From Mariannaea sp. PMI_226 (lineage: Eukaryota > Ascomycota > Sordariomycetes > Hypocreales > Nectriaceae), in NCBI GenBank assembly GCA_024336345.1, contig JANFOG010000004.1:310001-374000 (forward strand): DNA of 64,000 bases, in the 5' to 3' direction. A model generated the notes under the pieces. The model made no database searches, was not told the origin of the DNA, and saw nothing but the letters and a program-made list of their open reading frames with translations. The translations under genes were made by a program, and so were the position numbers. Of the stretch, positions 44,590 to 54,808 are shown piece by piece. Numbering within the stretch: position 1 is the first letter of the stretch; each line of letters opens with the position of its first letter.

Positions 44590-46145
44590 TCACTGATCTT
44601 GCTCATCCTCGGATCCATCAATCTTATGAAGAGAGAGCTGGTTGATCGGCTCAGATGGCACAGCTGGTTCAGAAGCAGCTGCAGCGGCAGCGGCAGCCAG
44701 ACGGCGGCGGCGACGTTCAAGCTTGTGCTGGCGGCGGCGAATCTTCAAAGCCTTTCGAACCTATCGAGGAAACTTTACAGGCTGTGTTGCCCAAGAGTCA
44801 GTATAATTGCAGCGAGTTAATGGGAGCGATACTGGTAGGGTCTCTTTATGACTTACCTGGGTCTGAGCCCAAGTGGGATCAATAGCGGCGAGAGTCCCGG
44901 CCTGAGCCTGAGCCAGATCATGGTCATCATCAGATGAATCTTCACCCTCGGAGGACTCGTCATCGGAGTCTTCATATTCACTATGCTCAGACTCGGCCTT
45001 CTCATCAAGGACAAGGCCATCCCAGTTTTGGAGCTTGTTGAGGGCGTCACAGTCAGACTCACTGGCAACATCGTCCACGTCTTTTTTGACGGCGGGGGCA
45101 TCAGCCTCGCTAATCAGGACTTCGTCGGCATCAGAATCGTCTGTATCTTCAGGAGACTCATCTTGGTCGTCTTGAGGAGACTCGTGGTTGTCACCGCGCA
45201 TGTTATTCGCCACAAGGACGGACATGCTGAAGGTGTGGAGACCGGATCGGTTGGAAGCAGTGCCTTGAATATAGGCGAAGTCAAGGGCCATGCCTGAATA
45301 ACCGACATCATCAATGGTGACGTGAAGGATGTTAACGTCAGTTTCCATATCAGACTCTGCAGCGTCGGAAGCAGAAGCAGCTGGACCACCATTCTCATGC
45401 TCATCTTCGAAAATTTCGAAGTCTCCGCTACCAGAATCAGAGGCATTGCCAGAGGCATTGCCATTAACCATAGGGCTATCATGTTCAATAGTCTCAACTG
45501 GTTCGTTTTGTCTATTAAGGTCCGGAGGCGTCCTGAGTGAAGGAGGAATGGAGTTAGCATTGGGCTCTACTACGAAACTCGGAGCGAGATGAAAGAAGAG
45601 GAGCACGGGAAAACCACTTACTCTGGTAAAACCATGGGCTGGTCAAACGCGTGGTTGGGAGCATAAAAGCGTCGTGCCATGACATAGTCCAAGTACGTCC
45701 ATGGGGTGCCATCGTTGGGATACTCCTCACAAGCAATCGAGACTTGATATCGGTCAACGTATCTTGGGAGGCCCTGAGCAATCTCGCGGCAGTATTCGAG
45801 ATTAATGGGCTCGATATGAGCACCAACTCCCATTGCTCGCAGGATCAGCATGAAGTACATTGCCTTTCCTCTTGCTGTAAGACCTTCCATTTCACCAGTG
45901 GTAGACTCTTCGTTGAGGATCGCAACCACCATTGGCTCAAGCAACTGCTCAAAGACTTGAACATATGCCAAAGGATGAGGAGGAGCTACATCATAGAGAG
46001 AAAAGGTATCCCGAGGTATATTTGCGGGGAGAATAGCCCGACCGCGTGCAAGATCATCGATGGCAGCGATGATTTCGGCGGCATTCTGACCCTGGAAGAA
46101 CCCTCTGAAGTCGAAAGCTGTGTCTATTCCAACGCGAGGAGGCAT
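44590..46145 (-). CDS. Hypothetical acidic protein, 456 aa, three exons
   Basis: Function unknown. Exons are 46145-45622, 45532-44857 and 44760-44590. Donors are GA|GTAAGT and CAG|GTAAGT, the first intron has branch GCTAAC, and both joins are in frame. The last acceptor (CGATAG) is chosen because it opens a long natural frame, RKALKIRRRQHKLERRRRR followed by an Ala run and SEPAVPSEPINQL, ending DEQDQ. A nearer CACAG acceptor would stop after six codons. The N-terminal 170 residues look globular (MPPRVGIDTAFDFRGFFQG, with a helical ILRAMGVGAHIEP part). The middle (about 180-400) is very acidic, rich in Asp/Ser/Glu, and the C terminus is strongly basic. This acidic-then-basic layout suggests a nuclear or ribosome-biogenesis protein, but that is speculation. 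Confidence 0.7.
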
Positions 46146-47691
46146 CTTGAATGAGGCAACCGAAAGTGACCAGAATGAAACACTTGGCTGATGCAGAAGA
46201 TGGAAGATGAAGAGATGCGAGAGGAGTGATGAATAGAAGTAGCGTGGAGGGTAAAGATGAAAGTTGGGGGAAGAAGAATGAAGGGGGCTGTGAGTAAAAA
46301 CTGAAGCCTGGGCAACGTGCAATAGATGGGTATGAAAAAGAGAGATATGAGCCTTCTGGGCGAGAGAGTACGCGTGATGGTTGTCGAAACTTGAGTGTTG
46401 TCTGATATGTGTAGAAGAGAAAAGGGGTATATGTGTGAGGGAGGAATGGTATCGTGGTAAATAGAGAGTGTTTGTGGGAGAGAAGAGATAGAGGGAGTGA
46501 GAGAGGAAATAAGAGGTTGAGGGGGATGGGAGGCTTGAGGGAGAGGAGCTGTGAGCAAGTGATGGACAGTTGGGCAGTCATGGGCCACCACACCACGCGG
46601 GGGTCGTTTGCTGAGCTCGGGAGAACACTAGTGACCAGATGTTTGGTTGTTTGAAAATTTCTGCCTTTTTATTTCTATTCCACAATTAATTCAGCTTTCA
46701 CGTCTGTCTATGTCACCGAGTCTTAATTGTTTGTTACAAGTTTATATTCCAATCTCCATCATCTACCAGATAACAATCCTGGTCGAGTCTTGATCTCACC
46801 GATGGCTCTCCTGAAGGGACGAAGGAAATCTTCTGTAAATTTGAGATAATTACCATCGTGCCAAGTACAATCTATTCACATGTAGCTTACGGTGTATATG
46901 TCTGCCTAGGCAGGTAGTTGGCAGCTGTAGAATTCAGTATGAATCATCCACAAGATGGCAGCCCCATGACTGGTGAGATCTTGATGCCTTGGCTGAGGAA
47001 TCAAGGCCAGAGCCAACGCGATCCTATTGTCAAACCAGAAGACTAATTGTGAGAGCCCAAGAAATAAAAAGCTCCAATTAGGTGCCTTTCTGGTATAGAA
47101 ACCGTTTAGCAGCCGCGCTATTGTGTGCACATGGTCTGCCAAGATCGAGTAGATCAGTCTCCTGACCGCCCCCTTTGCCCGCTCTCGAAATTTCGACAGA
47201 GATTGATCTAGTATATTAACGACATCTTATTTGTCCAAGTTCCAAGGTCGCCAAGGTCACCCCTGATTATCCTGAGCCTCATAGGTGAGCCAGTCTTTCT
47301 ATTCATCTGAGAGTATGAGTCTTAATGTCCCGTGCCATTGTGACCAAGCATTATTAGTTGTCACGCTCACCCGTTGTTTATTGTTCTCCTAGCGAAGTCG
47401 GATCTCTTCCTGAGTACTCAGGCCGACATAGGAGGCGGATGAAGTGCCCTGCTCCCCAATTGTTCGCAGCTGTAGATGAATCAACAATAAAAAAAAGTAC
47501 TCCTAAATTCTGCTTCATTACTTTCGCCAACTATCCTCTATCAACACCAGAGTACTCTTTTCCTGTCAAACTGAGTATTCTTCCTAAGTTACACCCATAT
47601 TCTTGTTTTCATCAATCGAGTTTTGTTACCCCTGAACCCTCTCTTGTCTATATTTCCCCTGCTTCTTGGCTGTTTTGTGCCAAACAACAGA
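46146..47691. other. Divergent intergenic region
   Basis: 1.55 kb between divergent genes. The 46150-46600 part (C/T-rich on the minus strand) is the leader of the acidic-protein gene. A minus-strand frame at 47142-46906 (VHTIARLLNGFYTRKAPNW and onward) has natural composition, but no splice or start context ties it to a gene. It could be a relic. Confidence 0.35.
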
Positions 47692-50495
47692 ATGGAAGAC
47701 ATTGATCCTCCTTCTGGTCCTGAGTTTCCACCTACTTCGCCAACTTCTGGGCCAGAATTCTCAGATGTTGGACCTGACCCAACCCTACAAGTCCGATGGG
47801 CATTCCGACGAATTTCTATCACTGAGCGGCAGGAAACCCGGGGAGACGACTATTGGCCTTCAGTCTTTGAGAGCTTTAGAGCTACATTGAATGTAGATCT
47901 GGCCACTCAGTCTCCAGAGCAACAGAGCATCAGTTCCGGCCACCACTCCTTTGTCGATGCAGTCGAGAACCCGTTTGCTGATCCTGTCGACGGCCTGTTT
48001 GAGGACTCTGCTGAAAACCCGTTTGCTGATCCCAACAATGAGGCTGATGATGACTCCGGTAATGAGTCTGACGATGATTCTGACAATCAGTCAGGCAATG
48101 AGCATCATAAGAAGTCTGCCATTGGCTCTGACAGCGGGTCAAGCAATGCGTCCGCGTATATCTCTGCCTACGAATACAACGTTAACTCTGCTCGTCAATC
48201 CATGAATGGAAATTTCAGTGCTTCTATTGAGCCTTCTGTCAGCGAACCTGCCAGCAGAGGTGTCGATGAACCCTCCAATGTGCCCGCACCCGCTGACACC
48301 GTTGAACTCGTCAGCGACCGCGGCATCAACCATGGCAGCGCCCGAGCCACCACAGAGCGCCCCGTTGAGTCTGTCATTGGTTCTCTCATCGATCTCGGAG
48401 CCCAGTTTCTTCTAGGCCGTGTCCCCTCCAGAAGCGGAACTTCCGACATCTCTTCGTTACATCTGCCCTCTCCCGTAGATAGCCCAACCAACTCCGTGTC
48501 TGGCTAGTATGCAGACAGGTATGAACGAGAGCCGCCCGAGGCCAGTCCTGAACCCGGTACTCATGGAGACGAAACGTGAGTTCCAACATGCTTACTTAAT
48601 TTTGATAGAAAGGGTATTCTAAAGCTTCATAACGCAGTGTCGATGTTGAACAGCAGGGCAGTTCTCACAGTGATCCTTTCGAGCTTGACAACATTTATGG
48701 CCCGCAGGGTCGCGTCAACCTTGATGAACACCGTGATACACAAGATGTCGTCAACACTGATTCTGGATCTCAGGTGCCTCTCCCCGCTGAAGAAGTCAAG
48801 ACCAGGTATTTTGATTGGCTGCACCAAATTGACACGTTCGCGTGGTCTGAAGAGGACGATATCGCCTGCTGCAGTGCAAAGTTGATTCGACGCGACTATG
48901 TCAGACCAGACTTTCTTTTTGAAATGAATCGACCAAGTGCCGTAACTTCAGCTCTCGCCTTTGAGCTCTTTGATAGATATGGCCGCTTTCGAGGAGAGTT
49001 CTACAACCATAGGGTCCGCAAAGGGACTGGTGTTTGGGGCAAAGAACTTGACGAAGGTGACATCCTCCTTTTTGAAACCATCATTGTCCAGTCTGAGTAC
49101 CGTCGCACCGGAGTCGGCACCTTGGTCATTAAGCTCCTCATGGAGGCAGCCCAAGAGAAGTCGAGGAAGCTGATTGCATTTGCTCGCCCTGGGCATCTTG
49201 GTCCTCTTGTCGGCAGCGTGAAAGAGAAAGCGCAGGCGGTCACTGAGAGCACAATCAATTCCCAGTATTTCTGGCAGTCTCTTGGTTTCAGAAGAGTTGG
49301 GAACTCTGCATGGTTTGCCTTCTCATTCCGCCCAGATCACCCATCGAAGAGTCTTCCTGCAGTTGACGATCATCAGAGTCCAATGATCAATTGGGAGGAT
49401 GATATCCCTGAGGACATGGACGAAGTCTTGAAAGTGTTGGTCAACTTGGAGTCAACTGAAACCCAGTGTTTGGAGAGTATCAAAAACGCGTTTCCCATTC
49501 GGCCTGGCATTATCCGGTGGCCATCTCTGACTGCAACTGATCGGATGGGAAATACAATTCTGCACTATGCCGCCATGTCTCACAGAGCGGCATCAGTGAA
49601 GCACCTCTTAAGCATGTGGCCTTTCCTAGCTCAGTTCCGTAACTCAGATGGCTACACTCCGCTTGAAGCCTTGAAGTCTAGCTTGGAGACGAGCAGAGCC
49701 AAACGCGAGGAGGAGGGGGAGACAATCATCAACTTGGACGTTTTTTCGGGCTTCCCGCAAGCTGCAATTAGTTGCCTCGGATTACTCACAGGAATACCTG
49801 TGATCGATTTGGACACCTTACCGTCTTTCCAACTCAGCGCAAGCCTTGCAGCTTCGAACAGGGAGATTTCTTCTTACGAGAGAGGAGACCTTCTTCTCAA
49901 CTCTTTAAAGTTCAAGTATGGATGTACATGCGGCAAATGCGTCGGAGGATTTCTCAGCCCGAGAACTCGTTTGGCAGTAGTCACTCAAATCCACCGACTG
50001 TGTGACATCTGGCGGGAGGATATTGAGACAAACAATGGTCAGGAATTCGTTGACGATCCTGAAGTCTTCCAGTTCCTCAAAAGCGAGACTGTTGCCGAAT
50101 TGGAGACAAGCAAGGAAGTGCAGCTTGGATACCTCAATGTGTGCATGTTGATCTGTCGCTGCGCGGTTGAAGGGCGACAGCCGAGAGACAGCAACATTCT
50201 CCGCATGTATTTCACCATGCCTAGAGAAACCTCGGCGGTTACTTGGGCCTTTCTCAAAGCTGGTGGGATAGTTTCCGATGTGGCCAGGATGCTCTTCTAC
50301 AAGTGTCTCCGAGAGGACGAACTCGCTGGCGATGGAACTCACGCGAGAATCTTCCAAGGAAGGATTTCGAGGCAACCGGCCTGTCGAAATGATCACGAGT
50401 ACCTCTTCGTCTGTAAAATGTTGGGGTATCCGATATTTGGGGACTTGGACTTGAATAAAATAGATCTGGATTATGAAGCTCATTATGAGGATTGA
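47692..50495 (+). CDS. GNAT-like plus ankyrin-repeat protein, about 892 aa
   Basis: Large cytoplasmic or nuclear protein. Proposed exons are 47692-48455, 48519-48575 and 48638-50495. The second intron is clear (GTGAGT...CGCAG). The first is inferred: an in-frame TAG at 48505-48507 interrupts otherwise natural coding sequence, and a 63-nt intron 48456-48518 (GTTACA...ACAG) removes it without changing frame. Residues 1-250 are acidic and Ser-rich, with a short repeated element (ENPFADP twice). Around 418-440 the pattern IIVQSEYRRTGVGTLVIKLLMEAA matches motif A of GNAT acetyltransferases (Arg/Gly loop for acyl-CoA). From about 570 there is ankyrin-like sequence (DRMGNTILHYAAMS, then NSDGYTPLEAL). 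The C-terminal 250 residues, with a CTCGKC cysteine cluster, are not recognised. If the TAG is real, the gene would instead give a 271-residue product. Confidence 0.65.
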
Positions 50496-51981
50496 GTATT
50501 GGGTTCGGCTGAGATTGGAGGCATGGGCGAAGTGTGGGAGGGCTTAAGAAGCGGAACTATTCAAGGATATTCGAATTGGAATCGTCGAGGAGAAGTGGAA
50601 GCATGCAAGGATATTCGCATTCGGAATCGTCGAGGATTTGATACTCAGAGAACCTGTAATAAAGTCTGTTTGAATTATTATTGATTTCCAGGCCATTTGG
50701 AGAGTGTGAATGTGTATTAACTGACTTACCAGCGTTGTGTCGAGTCAACATGATGATCTGAAAGAGTGACACTCCAGATTCTCAGCCATTTTGGGATTGG
50801 AACTTGTGTGCTTCAAGCTTGTACGACACGGGAATCCCAAGGGCCATTCCTTGTCATTCCCTCCTTGTCTTCAAGATTTCATTTTTAAACGATATATCAT
50901 TGTATCGAGGCCAACATCAAACATTGCCTGACCCCACTATCATCTCCAAGTGCTACCAACCTTTCTTGCTATCACACCTTTCCGTACAACCCAACAGACG
51001 TCAGTTCTCAAAGCACTCAAATCACTTAAGTTTCATCAAAAAGGGAAACTATAGTAGTCCCTCCTAGTAACTCAAACTTGCATTCCCATCATATCGACGA
51101 AGCTATAAGTATTGTTCACCTAAGGAACTCACGGCCTTTTCATTGACAGTTTTATTGAAGCAGGCCTACAAATACTCATCGATCCTCCTCCAGATGATCA
51201 ACATAAATATTTCCTACATGGTCGCAATATACCGAAGGATTCAACTTTTTCAATCATATATCTCAAGATCCCGATCGAATCCGAGCCTTTGTCGGCTAAT
51301 ACCTGAAAGTCTTCAACTACCCCCAGACTAGACAGCATGTTCCAGTTGAGCCGTTGATTCACGCGGCGCTCGGTGCATAGACGCTCCTTTAAATAACTAT
51401 GCTACGTCAAGCATTTGTCCCGAAACATCAGGCAAGAATCAAGTGACGAAAGTGATATCTGCCCAAGCAAAGAGTTTTGGCCTCTCTTCTGTCGTACTTG
51501 GTCCCCAGCCTGTATAACATTTGCACGACAAGGTCCAATATGCAGATCTCAAAGGGATGGAGATATTCCAGCCTGCGTATCATGGTTATCCTTTCATAGG
51601 GATAACTAGTTTCTGACCCGGCAATAGATCACTTTTGCGGTTAAATCTTTGTCACTGTACCTTTGATATAATCATTCTATGATTTAATTTGATTCTATAC
51701 CGCGAAATAGCACTGATAATAAATATGGTGATAGTTTGGGATAATCAGAAGGCAGCTAAGGTGTTGATGCCTGCATACAAAAGAAACCTTTTCTTGTCTA
51801 TGAGTAAAATATCTATGATCTTAAAGCAGAGTAATCTACAGTACAAAGAAGAATGAAACAAGTGCCCTCTGACATGGAACAACGCTCATACTTGCTGATG
51901 CGTAGATCGTGCAACATCGAGCTTGATGACCAGAGTGATCCAACCGCACATTTTGATATAAAATCAGTGCCGACCTTCCAG
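50496..51981. other. Intergenic region between GNAT/ankyrin gene and MFS gene
   Basis: 1.49 kb, A/T-rich, between convergent 3' ends. Apart from an imperfect tandem repeat near its start, it holds only short frames without coding character. Confidence 0.4.
50547..50634. repeat. Imperfect 44-bp tandem repeat, two copies
   Basis: Two adjacent units share the core caaggatattcg and ggaatcgtcgagg, with a few substitutions. They lie in the 3' flank of the GNAT/ankyrin gene. Confidence 0.8.
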
Positions 51982-54228
51982 TCAAGGCTCACCACTTTCC
52001 GTCGTCTCAGCTGTCTTTGTAGTCGTCTTCCTCAAATCCACCCATCCCATTCCGAAAGCCGCCAGAAATGCCACAACACTGAGCCCAACCAGCAGGTAAA
52101 ACACATGACTGAAGCTTTTTGAATAAGCTTCAAAGATACGCTGCAGTTCGATGCTTCCAGGCGGAGCCAACGAGCGGACTGCTCTCGCACTGCCACCAGC
52201 CGCGATGGCCTGGGCGGGGCTTATGGACGGCACGTTTTTTGTAATCTCGGAAATGAGGCTCGACTGGAAGATGGCATTGGCGATGGTAATAAAGACGGCA
52301 CTGGATAGGTTCTGAAAGAAAACCAGGGCGCTGGTTCCGACCGCGGTCTGGGCTGGGGGGAGAAAGTGTTGGATGGCGACGAAGCCCTGTTGAGAGTGGG
52401 TTAGTACCACTGAACAGCTTCTTTTCCCAAATATAGAGAAAGTCATTCGGTCAAAGGGATGCTTACTATTTGAATTCCACAGCCTCTAATACCGTAGACC
52501 ACTTGATAGCCGATAATCTCTCCAAGCCCAGAGGAAGGAGACCACATAGAAATAAGCCCGCAGCCGATAGCAGTACCGGCACAAGCCACAAGAGCCCATG
52601 GAATATAATATCCAAGCTTCGTCACTGTTTTCACTTGTCAGCAAAGCCAAATTACTTCCAAATGGTTGTAGCATCTTCTGAAGGCCCATACCCAAACTGC
52701 CCGAGATCAAAACAAAGACAATTGAAGACAGGATCGAAGCGAGCATGTGTACACCACTCATGGTCGGGGATAGCCCTTTTACCGATTGAAGGTAGATAGG
52801 CATAAAACTTGATGCTCCAATCGTTGCAGACATGAGAAACCCTACGTTAACGCAACTAGTCCACATGACTCTTTGTCCAACCAAGGCCAGCGGAATCATT
52901 GCTTGGTCACCCATGCGATGCTCCCAGTACAAAAACACTATGAATAGTGCCGCAGCGCCGCAGAAGAGGCCGATGACCTGTGAGGAGTCCCATCCGTAAC
53001 TCCCTGCTCCAAACTGCAGGGCGAGAAGGAACATGATGATGGCCGGGGCGAAGAGTGCAAAGCCAGCGAGGTCGAAGGATGGAAGAAGTTTGCGGAGGAG
53101 AGCGCGCGAGACGTGGGCTTTGGCTGTTTGGTCAGGGATATTGATAAATGTGAGGAACAGGGCAGCGAGCCCGCCGAACGGGAGGTTGATGTAAAAGCCT
53201 AGACGAAAGGTTTTGGTTTAGTGAGATATACAAAACAACAGAGGGGGGTTGAAACACGGAAATTGTGAGCAACTTACACCATCGCCAGGTGGCATGTTCA
53301 GTGAAGAGTCCTCCCAGCACAGGGCCCATGACAATGCCAATCTGGCTTACTGTTTGATGAATATTTCTCAGTTTAGCGGTTTCATATTGGATACACCAAC
53401 GAGCGTGGGTAGCACAAAAAATCAACACAAACACGTACCACCCATAGCAATCGCCGTATGTACTTTGCGCACACCCATTCTGTTAGCCAAACCACAGTTC
53501 TGAGGCGAGATGAGACGAGACGATAACCAAGTCAGCACTTGATGATAAGACTTACAAGGACGCTTCTCAGGCGAGATTGCTCCGACGATGACAGTCAGCG
53601 TCCCGTTGGAGATGCCCGCGCAGCCAAGCCCAGCGATGGCGCGACCAACGATCAACATGACAGAGGATGACGCCGCTCCGCAAATGACAGAGCCGATTTC
53701 AAAGATGAGGAGGCAACCGAGATATATCCACTATCAAATTGGTAGTTTCGTCTCGCGTTAGCAGGGAGGCGGTTCGACGTTTACAAGGACCATGGGTAAC
53801 ATCTTTATTTCCCCCTTACCTTTGTGCTAAAGTACGTGTACAGCTTACCCGTGAGTGGCTGGACTGTGGCAGCGGCAAGTTGGTATGCGCCCAAGTACCA
53901 TCCCACATCTTCTAGACGATGGAAGTCGCTGGTTATCTGAGGGATTGCCTGAGGTGGTTGAGTTAACACTGTAGCAACAAGTAGATAAGCCACTCCCCCA
54001 TATTCTTACGGTGCTAATGATGGACATGTCCAGCATCACTAGAAGCATCACAACCGTCAAACCCGTCATGACCAGCAGTAACTTAAAGCCAGCAATGTAC
54101 TGCGGATCATCAGGCTTTTTGGTTGGCTCTGCTCTGCCGGCTGCTGTGCCGGCATCGAGCTCGAACTCATCCTGAATCGGGTCCCAAGTCCGCTTTGCCA
54201 TTTGTACTTGTGGTTGTGAATCTTCCAT
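51982..54228 (-). CDS. MFS multidrug-type transporter (DHA2-like, 14 TM), eight exons
   Basis: Plasma-membrane drug/metabolite:proton antiporter, 562 residues. Exons are 54228-54010, 53948-53820, 53730-53556, 53462-53439, 53349-53278, 53198-52692, 52624-52467 and 52386-51982. The joins are all in frame and restore family motifs: IAMGVSQIGIVMGPVLGG (motif C-like) and TWRWCFYINLPFGG only appear after splicing. Exon 4 is only 24 nt and its acceptor is the less usual AAAG; it is supported by the reading RPLHTAIAMG across the junctions. GRAIAGLGCAGISNG carries the conserved Gly/Arg of motif B. The N-terminal tail is hydrophilic (about 50 residues), and the final helix is followed by a Thr/Glu-rich tail. 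The substrate is unknown. The gene sits 0.6 kb downstream of a Zn2Cys6 regulator on the same strand, an arrangement common for efflux pumps and their activators. Confidence 0.92.
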
Positions 54229-54808
54229 GGATGGAAGCTGGGGCTTGAAGATCCAAGGGAAATCTAGAGGCTGTAAATCAGTACACCATGAAATGAAGAA
54301 GGATGCCGAACACTGAATTCTGTGGCGATCGATCGAAAAGATATCAAACTGTTGGTTTCTTTGGGCATGTTAAATAGATACAATACTCCCCGGAGATCGG
54401 TTGAGCTTTGTTTATCTATGGCCCCTTATTTGGAGCTGATCGATCAGCCGGCTAGTTATTACAATTCCGCCGGCCAATAGTGAAACAAAATGGGCGGGTT
54501 CTGGCAGCTGGAAAATATCTGCCGGGATCGCGGGATTCTCATGATGCGAAACCCGCCGCTTCCCAAGTCTCCGCAAGAGTTTGCTCTTTGAAATGGCTGA
54601 TCCTATCAAATCGTGAATATGATCCCACACGGACAACCCATGCTTAAATGTCGTCTCAATTATTAGATTCTTGCAATACTATGTATACACACACGCTCTG
54701 GTGTATCAGAGAACATGTACCTTTCACTCCCTTCCAGAGCATCTCTAACCTGCTATTGTTTGAACCTCTAGCCCTCCTCTCTCTCTAAATTAATTTTTTT
54801 TTTTTCAT
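54229..54808. promoter_or_regulatory. Intergenic region between Zn2Cys6 regulator and MFS gene
   Basis: This 580-bp interval holds the 3' UTR of the regulator and the promoter of the transporter. Inverted CGG/CCG words occur within it: cgatcagccggc near 54440-54455, ccgccggcc near 54467, and gcgggattctc and acccgccgc near 54530-54555. These are the kind of half-sites Zn2Cys6 proteins bind, so autoregulated or pathway-specific control is plausible but unproven. Confidence 0.4.
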
